DNA of 64,000 nt, taken from NCBI GenBank assembly GCA_036156195.1, contig JAYZUZ010000003.1, positions 1 to 64,000 of the forward strand, written 5' to 3'. Below are positions 26,217 to 35,172 of this stretch, one piece after another (positions within the stretch are counted from its first letter, which is position 1; each line of letters opens with the position of its first letter). The DNA comes from Abyssibacter sp036156195 (GTDB taxonomy: Bacteria; Pseudomonadota; Gammaproteobacteria; Nevskiales; OUC007). The translations under genes and the position numbers were made by a program. The notes beneath the pieces were generated by a model. The model had not been told where the DNA came from and did no database searches. It saw only the letters and a program-made list of their open reading frames with translations.

Positions 26217-27137
26217 GTGGGCGGCGACTCATTGAACATCGTAGAAATTACGAGCGAGCCCAGGCTCAAGGTCGTTCAGTCATGGCCGATACGCCGGTGT
26301 CTTCCCGATTCGGCGGCTGCCAACGTGCTCGATACCATCACCCAGGAATCCGTGATTCGACTCGCGACGCAGCAAACCCTGCCGGCGCCCCCGCAGGTGG
26401 TCATGCGCCTGCTCAAGGTCATCCGCTCGGATGACTTCTGCCTGGCGGACATTGTTGAGGTCGTTGAATCCGATGTCTCGGCGGCTGCCACGGTCATGGC
26501 GGCCGCGAACACCGCGGCCACACGGGGGGTGAACGAGGTGACCTCCGTGCGCGACGCCGTCACCCGGCTTGGTGCCCAGGCCACGCGTGACCGGGTCATG
26601 CACCAGGCCATGCAGTCGGCGTTCCAGCCCCGGCATCCGGCGCTGGCGGGGTTGCTCAGCAAGGAGTGGGCTCTGGCCGCCCAGGTCGCCAGTGTGTTGA
26701 GGCGGGTCAGTTGTGCGGATATCGGGCTTGAGGATGCCGATACCGCGTTCACCATCGGCTTGTTCCACAACGTGGGCATGGTGCCGCTGCTCAGCGCCGC
26801 GCCTGCTTTGGTCAATATCGGATCGTCGACGGATTACTACGTCGCGGCGCGGCATCACGCCAGTGCCTTGGGCGGTGTGCTGGCTAAACGCTGGCATCTG
26901 GGTGACGCGGTCTACGAAACCGCCCTGAACTGCCTGCGGCCCACGACCTCGGGTTGGGGTGCCTGGGGATTGGTTCGCATCACGCGCCAGATCTGCGCCC
27001 AGCGCATGGGTCATAGCGCGGCCTTGGACCCTGAGACCCTGGAGACCGCCACTCTTGCCGCGCAGGAAGCGCTGCACATGGCGGACATCGTGGGCTGGAT
27101 TCAAGAACAGGGCGGGGATGTGCTCGACGCTGCCTGA
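26217..27137 (+). CDS. HDOD-domain signalling protein
   Basis: An HDOD domain covers about residues 50-260: LPAPPQVVMRLLKVI opens it, IVEVVESDVSAAATVMAAAN follows, and FTIGLFHNVGMV occupies the place of the HD-family LLHDIG, here with HN instead of HD, as expected for the non-catalytic HDOD class. Such proteins act as signalling scaffolds in motility, biofilm and c-di-GMP circuits. The start is uncertain: GTG 26217 leaves only 33 bases to the divergent gene, and GTG 26325 would give a more usual promoter space while keeping the whole domain. Confidence 0.8.
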   Translation: MGGDSLNIVEITSEPRLKVVQSWPIRRCLPDSAAANVLDTITQESVIRLATQQTLPAPPQVVMRLLKVIRSDDFCLADIVEVVESDVSAAATVMAAANTAATRGVNEVTSVRDAVTRLGAQATRDRVMHQAMQSAFQPRHPALAGLLSKEWALAAQVASVLRRVSCADIGLEDADTAFTIGLFHNVGMVPLLSAAPALVNIGSSTDYYVAARHHASALGGVLAKRWHLGDAVYETALNCLRPTTSGWGAWGLVRITRQICAQRMGHSAALDPETLETATLAAQEALHMADIVGWIQEQGGDVLDAA

Positions 27138-27204
27138 GCAGACACGCCTGTCCCAAGCGCGGGATTCTTGGATAATCCGTCGCTGATCTGACGGGAGCGG
27201 AGCG

Positions 27205-28011
27205 ATGGTGCGGGCTGGCGCGTGGTTGCGATCGGGCGTGCTGGTGCTATTGGCGGCGGCGTTTGCTGCGCCAGTGCTGCTGCTGGCTGTCGCGTCTCTC
27301 CAGCCACCCGGTTCAGCGCCGGTACCCGGTGCGTTGTGGCCGGAGTCCCCGTCACTGGCGGCGTACACTGCTGCGTTCGACCTCGTGCCGATGGCGCGTG
27401 GGTTACTGAACTCCTTACTGGTCCTGCTGATTTATGTGCCGCTGTCGGTGGTTGTCGCAAGCCTCGCCGGTTTGGGTTTGCGGAGGCTGACGCCGCGCGG
27501 GCAACTCTGGGCACTGGTCCTGTTGGTCGGCGCTGCTTCGATTCCTTACGCAGCAATCTGGCTCCCCCGCTTCCTGTTGTTCCAGTGGCTGGGCCTTAGC
27601 GGCAGCTGGGCGCCGCTGTGGGCGCCTGCGCTCATGGGTGGGCATCCGCTACTGGTGCTGTTGTGCTTTGTGGCGGCCAGAGCCCTGCCGTTGTCGCAAC
27701 TGGAGGCTGCCCGGCTGGAGGGCGCTGGCTGGCTGCGGATCTGGTGGCAGGTGGTGGTGCCGCAAACGCGCCCGGCGCTGGTTGCCACGGCATTGCTGGC
27801 GGCTGCCTGGTGCTGGGCGAGCTTCACCGACCCCTTGCTGTATTTACATCGCGAGCAGTCCCAGACGGCTCCGCTCATGCTCTATGCCCTGGAGCTGCTG
27901 GGTGCGAGCAACTGGTCGGTGCTGATGGCGGCATCGATGTTGCTCACGGTGCCGGTCATGTTGGTGCTGTTGTTTGCGCCTCGCGCACTGAATCGAACGC
28001 TGGGAGATTGA
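27205..28011 (+). CDS. ABC transporter permease, MalG/UgpE type
   Basis: Inner-membrane permease of a CUT1-type carbohydrate importer, 268 residues with six predicted helices beginning with one at about 8-28. The cytoplasmic EAA loop that docks on the ATPase is visible as LEAARLEGAGWLRIWWQVVVP (about 170-190). GGGAGCGG stands before ATG 27205. It is the first gene of a four-gene unit; the binding-protein gene starts immediately after its stop. Substrate cannot be deduced. Confidence 0.9.
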   Translation: MVRAGAWLRSGVLVLLAAAFAAPVLLLAVASLQPPGSAPVPGALWPESPSLAAYTAAFDLVPMARGLLNSLLVLLIYVPLSVVVASLAGLGLRRLTPRGQLWALVLLVGAASIPYAAIWLPRFLLFQWLGLSGSWAPLWAPALMGGHPLLVLLCFVAARALPLSQLEAARLEGAGWLRIWWQVVVPQTRPALVATALLAAAWCWASFTDPLLYLHREQSQTAPLMLYALELLGASNWSVLMAASMLLTVPVMLVLLFAPRALNRTLGD

Positions 28012-29331
28012 ATGTCACTTCGCCTGCTGCTCTGTAGCCTGTTGCTGAGCCTGCTGCCAGCCTGTCAGCAAGCCTCTGATTCCGGCAAGACCACCTTGCG
28101 GCTTCAAGCGGTGGCTGATCCCGTTGAGGCCAAGGCCTACCGAGCGCTCATCGATGCCTTTGAAGCGCAGCGTCCGGATGTTCGGGTGGAGTTCATTCCT
28201 GTCGGCCGCCACCCGGAACATGTCACCCGGCTCACGACCGCATTTGCTGCTGGCAACGCGCCGGATCTGTTTCTGATTAATTTTCGCCGCTGGGGACAGT
28301 TCATCGCCGCCGATGTCCTGGAGCCGGTCGGACCTTTGCTCGACGCTGCCGGACTGCTCGATCGCGATGCGTTTTACGCTGCGCCGCTGGACGGCTTCAC
28401 CTATAACGGCGAATTGGTGTGCATGCCGCAGAACGTGTCCTCGCTGGTGGTGTACTGGAACCGGGCGCTATTCGCCGAGTACGGCGTGGAGCCGCCGCGG
28501 CCGGACTGGCGCTGGAGTGATTTTCATGACGCCGCCAAAGCCCTGACCCGCGATCTCGATGGCGACCGGCGGCCGGAGATCTATGGTCTGGATGTGGACC
28601 CCTCGATCGTCCGCTTGGCGCCGTTTGTATGGCAGACCGGTGGTCGGCTGGTGGATGACCTGGAACACCCGACACGCTTCGATCTACGCACGCCCAAGGC
28701 GGTGACCGGCCTGTTGTTTCTCAAGCGCCTGAAGAACGAGGTTGGTGTCATCCCGCCGTTGATCGAACGCCGGGCGGAGCAACCGGATGCACGCTTTATT
28801 CGTGGCGGGGCGGCCATGACCTTAAACAGTCGCCGGTTCTCCGCCGCACTGCGCGCTGTCGAAGGGCTGGATTGGGACGTGGCGCCACTGCCCCGTTATC
28901 GCGAGGCGGCTTCGGTCCTGCACGCGGATGCCTATTGTCTTGGACGGGCGAGCCGCCACAAGGGCGCGGCGCGGGATTTCATCGCATTTGCCACCGGCGA
29001 GACAGGCCAGGCGCTGTTGTCGGCCTCCGGTCGGATTGTGCCGGTGCGTAAATCGGTGGCTCAGAGCGAGGCGTTTCTGGACCCGACACAGCCCCCTGCA
29101 TCGGCGCAGGTGTTTCTCGACACCATTCCCCAGTTGCGCCGCACGCCCAATATTCCGGCCTGGTATGAGATCGAGACGCGCATCAATCCTGTCATCGAAG
29201 AATGGATGTTCGAATCGGCTGCGCAAATGGCCGGTGAGCAGGCGTTTGGTTTACGTGACGGGTATCTGCTGGTGTCACGCATCGAGGCGGCGGCAGCAGA
29301 TTTGCTCAAGCCCGAGCCTGCACAGCCATGA
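28012..29331 (+). CDS. ABC transporter solute-binding lipoprotein
   Basis: Extracellular solute-binding protein family 1 (sugar type), 439 residues. The N terminus MSLRLLLCSLLLSLLPACQ has lipobox LPAC with Cys18. AYRALIDAFEAQRPDVRVEFIPVG and the later ALFAEYGVEPPRPDWRWSDFHDAAKAL are characteristic blocks of the family. Directly follows the permease without a gap and overlaps the ATPase start by four bases. With no sugar-metabolic gene next to it, the substrate is open; glycerol-phosphate or oligosaccharides are the usual choices for this type. Confidence 0.9.
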   Translation: MSLRLLLCSLLLSLLPACQQASDSGKTTLRLQAVADPVEAKAYRALIDAFEAQRPDVRVEFIPVGRHPEHVTRLTTAFAAGNAPDLFLINFRRWGQFIAADVLEPVGPLLDAAGLLDRDAFYAAPLDGFTYNGELVCMPQNVSSLVVYWNRALFAEYGVEPPRPDWRWSDFHDAAKALTRDLDGDRRPEIYGLDVDPSIVRLAPFVWQTGGRLVDDLEHPTRFDLRTPKAVTGLLFLKRLKNEVGVIPPLIERRAEQPDARFIRGGAAMTLNSRRFSAALRAVEGLDWDVAPLPRYREAASVLHADAYCLGRASRHKGAARDFIAFATGETGQALLSASGRIVPVRKSVAQSEAFLDPTQPPASAQVFLDTIPQLRRTPNIPAWYEIETRINPVIEEWMFESAAQMAGEQAFGLRDGYLLVSRIEAAAADLLKPEPAQP

Positions 29332-30410
29332 GCGCTGCGGCCGGGCTTGCTGTGCAGGGGTTGACCGTGGCGTTGGGCGACCGCCCGGTGCTGCACGCCG
29401 TCGACCTTCAGGTGGAGGCAGGCGAGTTTGTTGTGCTGGCCGGCCCCTCGGGCAGTGGCAAGTCGACGCTGCTGCGAGCCATTGCAGGCTTGGTGCCGAC
29501 ATGCAGTGGCCGCATCGCTGCCGGCGGCGTGGATTTTGACGGTCTGGCGCCCGGCCAGCGTGAGGTGGCGCTGGTGTTTCAGGACCACGCGCTGCTGCCT
29601 CACCTCAGCGTGGCTGAAAATCTGGCGTTCGGTTTGAGGGCCCGCCGCACACCGCGTGGCGAAGCCCGGCGCCGCGCGACGGATGTGGCGCAGCGGCTGG
29701 GGCTGGAAGGCCTCCTGGATCGACCTGCGGTGCAGCTCTCCGGCGGGGAGCGGCAGCGTGTGGCCCTGGGCCGGGCCATGCTCCGGGATGCGCGTCTCGT
29801 ACTCATGGATGAACCGTTATCCAGCCTCGATGCACCACTGCGTGCACGGATGCGTCAGGAAATTCTCGAGCTGCACCGTCGGCAGGGCTGGACGACGGTT
29901 TATGTCACCCATGACCAGGCGGAAGCCTTGTCCATGGCTGATCGCTTGGGTGTGCTGGTCCACGGGCGCCTGCAGCAGTTCGATCATCCGCAGACGCTGT
30001 ATGCCCAGCCGGCCTCGACGACGGTGGCGGCGTTTCTGGGCAACCCCGCCATGCAGCTGTTACCGGCGCGGCAGTCCGGCGGACAGACCTGGCTACTGGG
30101 GAGCGTGTTTCCACAGGGACCGAGCAGCACCCCATCCGAGATGCTGCTGGCCGGTGTTCGTGCCGAGCAACTGCATGTCAGCGGGTCGCGCTGGGCGCCA
30201 CCGGCGGCCGGCGACTGGCGCGTGGCCGGGGAGATACAGCGCATTGAGCATCTGGGTGATGTGCAGTGGTTGCATGTACGGGTGGGCGACGAGGCTGTGG
30301 TCGTCAGGGTCGAGCCGGACACCCTGTTCGCGAACGGCGCGGGTGTTGAGCTGGGGCTGGCCGGAGACGCGGTGCGCTGGTTTGATGCGGCCACGGGCCT
30401 GGCGCTATGA
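29328..30410 (+). CDS. ABC transporter ATPase, MalK/UgpC type
   Basis: Energises the CUT1 importer. The nucleotide-binding domain (about 1-235) has Walker A GPSGSGKST, the Q-loop in LVFQDHALLPHLSV, signature LSGGERQRVALGRAM, Walker B LVLMDEPLSSLD and the switch histidine in VTHDQAEA. A C-terminal TOBE-like regulatory part (about 240-360) is present but shorter than in MalK. Overlaps both neighbours by four bases. Confidence 0.92.
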   Translation: MSAAAGLAVQGLTVALGDRPVLHAVDLQVEAGEFVVLAGPSGSGKSTLLRAIAGLVPTCSGRIAAGGVDFDGLAPGQREVALVFQDHALLPHLSVAENLAFGLRARRTPRGEARRRATDVAQRLGLEGLLDRPAVQLSGGERQRVALGRAMLRDARLVLMDEPLSSLDAPLRARMRQEILELHRRQGWTTVYVTHDQAEALSMADRLGVLVHGRLQQFDHPQTLYAQPASTTVAAFLGNPAMQLLPARQSGGQTWLLGSVFPQGPSSTPSEMLLAGVRAEQLHVSGSRWAPPAAGDWRVAGEIQRIEHLGDVQWLHVRVGDEAVVVRVEPDTLFANGAGVELGLAGDAVRWFDAATGLAL

Positions 30411-31264
30411 AATCCGGTGCGTGGCTGGCGGCCGTCGCCCTGATTGCCACCGGTCTGCTGATTTGGCTGCCACTGCTGGCAACGCTTGGGCTCGGGTTTT
30501 TTCGTTATGACGCCCTGAATCCTCCGCAGTGGGTCGGTTGGTCCCATCTGGTTCGGCTACTCGACGATCCGATGTTTCTCACCGCAGCGCGGAATTCCCT
30601 CTGGCTGGTGTTGTTTGCTGTGCCGCTACGGCTGGCCCTGGCGGTTGTTCTTGGACTGGCGCTGGCTGGGCGAGGGCGTGTGTCCAGCGCCGCCCTGGTG
30701 CCCGTCTTTACGCCTGTGGTTGTGCCGGAGTTGGTCTGGGCGATGGCCTGGCTGTGGATTCTCAACCCGTTCTTCGGGCCCGCGGCCTGGTTGCTGAACA
30801 GCCTGGAGTATGGCGGGGCGCAATGGTTGCTCACGGTGGCCGGTGCACGAACGGCCCTGGTGGTCGTGCTGGCTTTCCTCATTGGTGAGCTGGTACTGGT
30901 GATCATGGCCACGCGGCGACAGGTGCCGGCCCAGCGTTACGAACTATGCGCCGTTGAAGGGGCCGGGCCCTGGTACAGCTTTCGTCGCGTGACCTGGCCT
31001 GCCCTATGGCCTGTGCTGTTGCTGCTGATGGCGCGGGACGTGGTGCTGGTTCTGCAATTGGCATTTGTGCCGGCCCTGGTGGTGACCAAGACCGGGCCGC
31101 AGTTCGCGACGTTGTTTCTGCCGCACTACATTTATCAAAACGCTTTCGAGTATCTGCGGTTCGGCTATGCCGCCGCCATGAGCGGCGTACTGGTACTCAG
31201 CGTATTGGGCCTGATCGCTGCCCAGTTCTGGTTGTTACGTCGCTGGATCCGGCAGGCCGGCTGA
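30407..31264 (+). CDS. ABC transporter permease, MalF/UgpA type
   Basis: Second inner-membrane permease of the importer, 285 residues with six hydrophobic segments. The EAA-type loop is seen in RYELCAVEGAGPWYSFRRVTW (about 183-203). Start overlaps the ATPase stop. The order permease, binding protein, ATPase, permease splits the two permeases to the ends of the unit, which is less common than their being adjacent. Confidence 0.9.
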   Translation: MKSGAWLAAVALIATGLLIWLPLLATLGLGFFRYDALNPPQWVGWSHLVRLLDDPMFLTAARNSLWLVLFAVPLRLALAVVLGLALAGRGRVSSAALVPVFTPVVVPELVWAMAWLWILNPFFGPAAWLLNSLEYGGAQWLLTVAGARTALVVVLAFLIGELVLVIMATRRQVPAQRYELCAVEGAGPWYSFRRVTWPALWPVLLLLMARDVVLVLQLAFVPALVVTKTGPQFATLFLPHYIYQNAFEYLRFGYAAAMSGVLVLSVLGLIAAQFWLLRRWIRQAG

Positions 31265-31348
31265 GCGCGACCTCAGGCACGGGTTTGCCGCTGCCGCCGG
31301 ATTGCACTAGCGTCCGGACTCCATTTGCTTAGAGCCGTCCGGGGCACG

Positions 31349-32326
31349 ATGAAAACAAGAATCACGGAGATGTGCGGGATCCAACACCCGATCATTCAGG
31401 GTGGGATGCACTTTGTTGGGTTCGCAGAGCTGGCTTCAGCGGTGTCGAATGCGGGAGGGCTGGGCATCATCACGGGGCTGACGCAACGGACACCCGCTGA
31501 TCTGGCGAACGAGATCGCCCGCTGCCGCGATATGACCGACAAGCCGTTCGGGGTAAACCTGACCTTCTTGCCCATCGTCAACGCACCCGACTACCCGGGG
31601 TATGTACAGGCCATCATTGATGGCGGTGTCAAAGTGGTTGAAACCGCCGGCAACAACCCGGCCAAGTGGTTGCCTCTGCTGAAAGAGCACGACATCAAGG
31701 TCATTCACAAGTGCACTACGGTGCGCCATGCGCTCAAGGCGCAATCCATCGGTTGTGATGCGGTGTCAGTCGATGGCTTCGAATGTGGCGGTCACCCTGG
31801 CGAAGACGACATTCCCAATATGATTCTGCTGCCGCGTGCAGCCGAAGAGCTGGAAATTCCCTTTGTGGCCTCGGGTGGCATGGCCGACGCCCGGTCGCTG
31901 GTGGCCTCGCTGGCCATGGGTGCCGAGGGCATGAATATGGGTACGCGCTTTATCGCCACCAAGGAAGCGCCCGTTCACGAGAACGTCAAGCAGGCCATTC
32001 TCGCCGCCACCGAACTCGATACCCGCTTGGTCATGCGTCCACTGCGCAACACCGAGCGCGTGCTGACCAACGACGCCGTGGAGCGGCTGCTGGCCAAGGA
32101 GCGCGAGCTCGGGGCCAAGATCAGCTTTGACGACATTAAAGACGAAGTCGCCGGCGTTTATCCCAAGGTCATGTTGGATGGCGACATGGACGCGGGCGCT
32201 TGGTCCTGCGGCATGGTCGCCGGGCTGATCCACGACATTCCTACGGTGCAGGAACTGGTCGATCGCATCATGCGTGATGCCGAAACCCTCATCCGGGAAC
32301 GGCTGACGGGTTTGCTCGCTAGTTGA
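31349..32326 (+). CDS. Nitronate monooxygenase / FabK-like flavoprotein
   Basis: FMN-dependent TIM-barrel enzyme of the 2-nitropropane dioxygenase family, 325 residues. Visible blocks are HPIIQGGMHFVG near the N terminus, LTFLPI, VDGFECGGHPGEDDI in the middle (His of the active site) and PFVASGGMADARSLVASLAMGAEGMNMGTRF in two consecutive parts, which forms the FMN phosphate site. I chose ATG 31349 over an upstream in-frame ATG (31325) because the family begins at KTRITEM. Members oxidise alkyl nitronates or act as enoyl reductases; which applies here is open. Confidence 0.88.
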   Translation: MKTRITEMCGIQHPIIQGGMHFVGFAELASAVSNAGGLGIITGLTQRTPADLANEIARCRDMTDKPFGVNLTFLPIVNAPDYPGYVQAIIDGGVKVVETAGNNPAKWLPLLKEHDIKVIHKCTTVRHALKAQSIGCDAVSVDGFECGGHPGEDDIPNMILLPRAAEELEIPFVASGGMADARSLVASLAMGAEGMNMGTRFIATKEAPVHENVKQAILAATELDTRLVMRPLRNTERVLTNDAVERLLAKERELGAKISFDDIKDEVAGVYPKVMLDGDMDAGAWSCGMVAGLIHDIPTVQELVDRIMRDAETLIRERLTGLLAS

Positions 32327-32332
32327 TTGAAC

Positions 32333-32365
32333 GCACGGGGCCGCGACATCTCTGCGGCCCCGTGC
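32333..32365. terminator. Hairpin between convergent genes
   Basis: GCACGGGGCCGC / GCGGCCCCGTGC, a perfect 12-base stem with a nine-base loop, lies right after the nitronate monooxygenase stop and ten bases before the end of the convergent coiled-coil gene. T tracts are weak on both sides, so efficiency is uncertain. Confidence 0.6.
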
Positions 32366-32375
32366 TTGGTGCTCG

Positions 32376-33278
32376 CTACTGTTCGCAGTAGATATCCGTT
32401 ACGCCACGAACACCGCACCAGTTGCCCCAATCCCAGTCGATGTTGCCCTGGCTGAAGAACAGGTGGCAGTTGTCGAACTCGGTGCAAGGCTTGTCCTCGC
32501 CAAACGAAGCTACGGCGCTGTAGCCATTAATTTCGCAGGCCCACTGGGCGCAGGTGGCTGGGTCCTTGCAGCCATTGAAGCCGGAGCAGGCACCGTGGTG
32601 GCCGTAGGCTTCGCCCTCTTCAGTGATTTTTACAGCGTGATAGCTCTCAAGGACATCAACGCGACCGTCCAGCGTAGAAAGCGATTCTGATAGCGCAGTG
32701 ACGTCAGCCTGAAGAGCGGAGAGTCCAGATTCTAGCCCAACAATTCGGCCTGATTGCTGGTCGATTTGCCCGTTCAGTGACACGACCTGCGCGAGAAGCC
32801 CCGTGATCTGTGCGGTTAGCAAGGAAACATCGCTTGCCTGTGCTGCGGCTAGATCAGCGATGGCTGCGTTTAGTGATGCCAGCTGAACTTGCACCTCCGC
32901 TTGCAGTGCCTCCACGCCGGCCTCGGCATCAGCGATCTGTGCTTCCAATGACGCGATGTCGTTGTTGTGAGCGATGACCAACGCTTGCAGGTCGCTGGCA
33001 AGCTGCGCGTCGGCGGACTGCAAGCTCTCGATGTCGCCGCTGTTGGTCTCAACTTGTGCAGCAATCGCATCCAGGTCGCTGCTCAGTGATACCACGCCTG
33101 CCTGTAGGGCAGAGACATCACTAGAGATGCTTTCGATTGCTGCGGTATTCGCTTGGATGTCGGCACTCAGGCTGCCAAACGGCTTGCCATTCAAAAAGCT
33201 TTCGTTGTCTTTGCCTTTGGCCATGGCGGTGCCGCAGACCAGGGATGCCACTGCCGTGGCCACGATGAACTGTTTCAT
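32376..33278 (-). CDS. Secreted coiled-coil protein with Cys-rich C-terminal domain
   Basis: Not a family I can name. The 300-residue protein starts at ATG 33278 with GGAG seven to eight bases before it; a longer frame upstream runs through the probable riboswitch and is not translated as part of it. Signal peptide to about TAMAK. Residues 35-215 form a long Ala/Leu/Ser-rich helical coiled coil with many QxxxI/L heptads (SLSADIQAN, ALQAGVVSLSSDLDAI), as in adhesin stalks or fibre proteins. The last 75 residues hold eight cysteines plus many Trp/Asn/Gly (DWDWGNWCG) and probably form a disulfide-rich head. Likely a surface fibre whose expression could be tied to c-di-GMP. Confidence 0.82.
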   Translation of the reverse strand: MKQFIVATAVASLVCGTAMAKGKDNESFLNGKPFGSLSADIQANTAAIESISSDVSALQAGVVSLSSDLDAIAAQVETNSGDIESLQSADAQLASDLQALVIAHNNDIASLEAQIADAEAGVEALQAEVQVQLASLNAAIADLAAAQASDVSLLTAQITGLLAQVVSLNGQIDQQSGRIVGLESGLSALQADVTALSESLSTLDGRVDVLESYHAVKITEEGEAYGHHGACSGFNGCKDPATCAQWACEINGYSAVASFGEDKPCTEFDNCHLFFSQGNIDWDWGNWCGVRGVTDIYCEQ

Positions 33279-33363
33279 GGACTTCACTCCGAACGCAGGT
33301 GGCCGGTCGCTGGCAGCCACCCGATGGTTGACGGTTACGCATCGGTTCGCGACCTGCGACAGA

Positions 33364-33438
33364 TCGCGGCGGCCCGGCGGCGTCCGGTTGACGTCCGTGG
33401 CTTTCCGTCCCCGCATCACTACGGGTATGGCTATGCGA
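33364..33438 (-). ncRNA. c-di-GMP-I (GEMM)-like riboswitch candidate
   Basis: Read on the minus strand, CCATACC leads into the hairpin CCCGTA-GTGA-TGCGGG, whose GNRA tetraloop and position match helix P1b of GEMM-I. GGGGACGGAAAGCC follows (consensus GGGACGCAAAGCC), then ACGG, a small hairpin CGTC/GACG, and GCCGGGCCGCCG (consensus close to GCCAGGUUGCCG). The terminal TCGC/GCGA pair closes it. Two nearly invariant bases differ: CAAAC is CATAC and GACGCAAAG is GACGGAAAG. It lies in the leader of the coiled-coil gene, 86 bases before its start. Further hairpins between 33281 and 33340 could be the expression platform. Confidence 0.5.
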
Positions 33439-33461
33439 AGTCTAGGAGGGGTTCTCGCCTC

Positions 33462-33545
33462 AAAAGTAAAGAATATGTCTATCTAAGTTGATAAATATCG
33501 CCGACTGATTAATAAGTTAGCGCATGTTTTGAGACTTGATTGTGA
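33462..33545. other. AT-rich non-coding stretch
   Basis: A/T-rich segment standing out from its GC-rich surroundings, between the riboswitch candidate and the carboxyltransferase gene's end. It probably carries the promoter of the minus-strand coiled-coil gene (TATTCT-like and TTATCA-like hexamers are present but their spacing is poor). The base composition could also mark a junction of acquired DNA. Confidence 0.35.
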
Positions 33546-33562
33546 AGTTGCCGTAAGCGCAC

Positions 33563-35125
33563 TCAGGCCATGCGTGGCCAGTTGGCAAGACGCCGCTGGC
33601 TGCACCCGGCATTGCCATCACTGCCGCGTGCCCGTGCGAGCGCCCGGGCGAGTTCTTTGCGCGTGTCTCGCGGGTCGATCACGCGGTCGATCAGGTTGCA
33701 CTCGGCGGCTGGCCAGGGGGCGTTGGCGCGCGTCATGTCCTCGACCATCTGCTCGCGTAGGGCACGTCCCTCGTCCTCGGGCAGAGCGGCCAGTCGCCGG
33801 CCATGGGCGACGTTGACCGCCACGGCGGGGGCCATGAAGGAGATATCGGCGCCGGGCCAGGCCAGCATGACATCGTTGCCCATGTTGCCGCCGGACATAT
33901 TGCAGTGGGCCATGCCATAGGACTTGCGCACCACCAGGCTGACGCGTGGCACGCTGCAATGATGCAAGGCCTCGATGAAGTTCATGATCTTGAGCGGCAT
34001 CTGCCGCTCCTCTGCCCGACGACTGACGAAGAAGCCCGGCGTGTCGTGCAGGAAGACCAACGGGATGTGAAACGAGTCGCAGAGGCAGATGAAGCTGGTG
34101 GCTTTCTCGCAGGCACCGGGCCCCATGGCGCCGGCGGTGACCTTGGGGTTGTTGGCCAGGATTCCGACCACATGGCCGTCGATGCGGGCCAGCGCGGTGA
34201 TGAGGCTGCCGTCGTAGCTGGGCTTGAGTTCCAGCAGGGAGCCCGAATCGATGACCTGCTCGAGTAAGCGATGCATGTCGTAGGGCTGGCGTGGGTCGGC
34301 CGGAACGATGTCCAGCAGCCCGGGCAGCGGCGTGTCCACTGGCTGTGAGCAAGGCATCACCGGTGGCAGGTCGCGGGCGCTGGAGGGGAAGTAGCCCAGG
34401 CAGTGCCGGGCCAGTTGCAGGGCATGCCGGTCGTCGTCGGCAAACAAGTCCACCAGCCCCGTGGTGTGGGCGTGCAGTGCCGGGCCGCCCAGCGCATCGG
34501 CCGTGGCCTGTTCGCCGGTCGCGATTTCGAGGATCGACGGGCCGCCAACACACATGGCGGTGCCTTTGACCTGTATGACGATGTCCGACACCGAGGCGGT
34601 CCAGGTGGGTCCGCCGAAACATTCCCCCATGATCAGCGTCATCAATGGAACCGATCGATCACGCGGGGCATGGTCGATGCGGTACACCATGCTCATCATG
34701 CCGTTGGAGCCCATGATGTCCGGCACGCGCGCGCCGCCCGCATCGCCCAGGTGAATCATTGGGAAGCCTTTGCGCTGCGCATAGGCCATGAGCGCCATCT
34801 GTTTGCCGACGCCGATCCGGCCGCCCGCGCCGGCCAGAACAGTGACGTCGTCGGCGCTGACGGCTACATCGCGTTCGCCAATTCGGCCGTAGCCGCAAAT
34901 CTTGCCGTCAGCCGGCGTGCGATCACGGGCTTCCGGCAGGTCGCTGCGGGCCAGTAGGCCTTGCTCGTCGAAGCTCTCGGGGTCCAGCAGGGTCGTGATC
35001 CGCTCCCTGGCAGTCATGCGCCCCTTGGCATGCTGGCGTGCAATACGCTCGCGGCCGCCCATGGCCAGGGCAGCGGCCTGGTGGGTCTTGAGTGCGTCCA
35101 GGCCGTGCGGGTCAGGCTTGTTCAT
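33563..35125 (-). CDS. Acyl-CoA carboxylase, carboxyltransferase (beta) subunit
   Basis: Cytoplasmic carboxyltransferase of the propionyl-/methylcrotonyl-CoA carboxylase class, 520 residues. It begins with GKMTARERI-like KGRMTARERITTLLDPESF, has the N-terminal acyl-CoA half with HLGDAGGARVPD and the C-terminal carboxybiotin half with HDTPGFFVS and NMSGGNMGND. The two crotonase-like halves are complete. No biotin carboxylase or biotin carrier gene is next to it, so the partner is encoded elsewhere. ATG 35123-35125 has only a weak ribosome site. Confidence 0.87.
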   Translation of the reverse strand: MNKPDPHGLDALKTHQAAALAMGGRERIARQHAKGRMTARERITTLLDPESFDEQGLLARSDLPEARDRTPADGKICGYGRIGERDVAVSADDVTVLAGAGGRIGVGKQMALMAYAQRKGFPMIHLGDAGGARVPDIMGSNGMMSMVYRIDHAPRDRSVPLMTLIMGECFGGPTWTASVSDIVIQVKGTAMCVGGPSILEIATGEQATADALGGPALHAHTTGLVDLFADDDRHALQLARHCLGYFPSSARDLPPVMPCSQPVDTPLPGLLDIVPADPRQPYDMHRLLEQVIDSGSLLELKPSYDGSLITALARIDGHVVGILANNPKVTAGAMGPGACEKATSFICLCDSFHIPLVFLHDTPGFFVSRRAEERQMPLKIMNFIEALHHCSVPRVSLVVRKSYGMAHCNMSGGNMGNDVMLAWPGADISFMAPAVAVNVAHGRRLAALPEDEGRALREQMVEDMTRANAPWPAAECNLIDRVIDPRDTRKELARALARARGSDGNAGCSQRRLANWPRMA

Positions 35126-35172
35126 CGAGGTGTCAGGTCGGGTCGGCGAAGCCGCCAGCCTGCACCGGACAA

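Noticed and set aside
26282..26434. Alternative reading frame starting MADTPVSSRFGG at the HDOD gene start, suggesting a frameshift
   Set aside because: The HDOD frame reads through without stops and has an in-frame GTG downstream; the alternative frame has no domain and soon ends.
31275..31288. Sigma-54-like AGGCAC..TTGC before the nitronate monooxygenase gene
   Set aside because: GG and GC are nine bases apart rather than ten, a spacing sigma-54 does not tolerate well.
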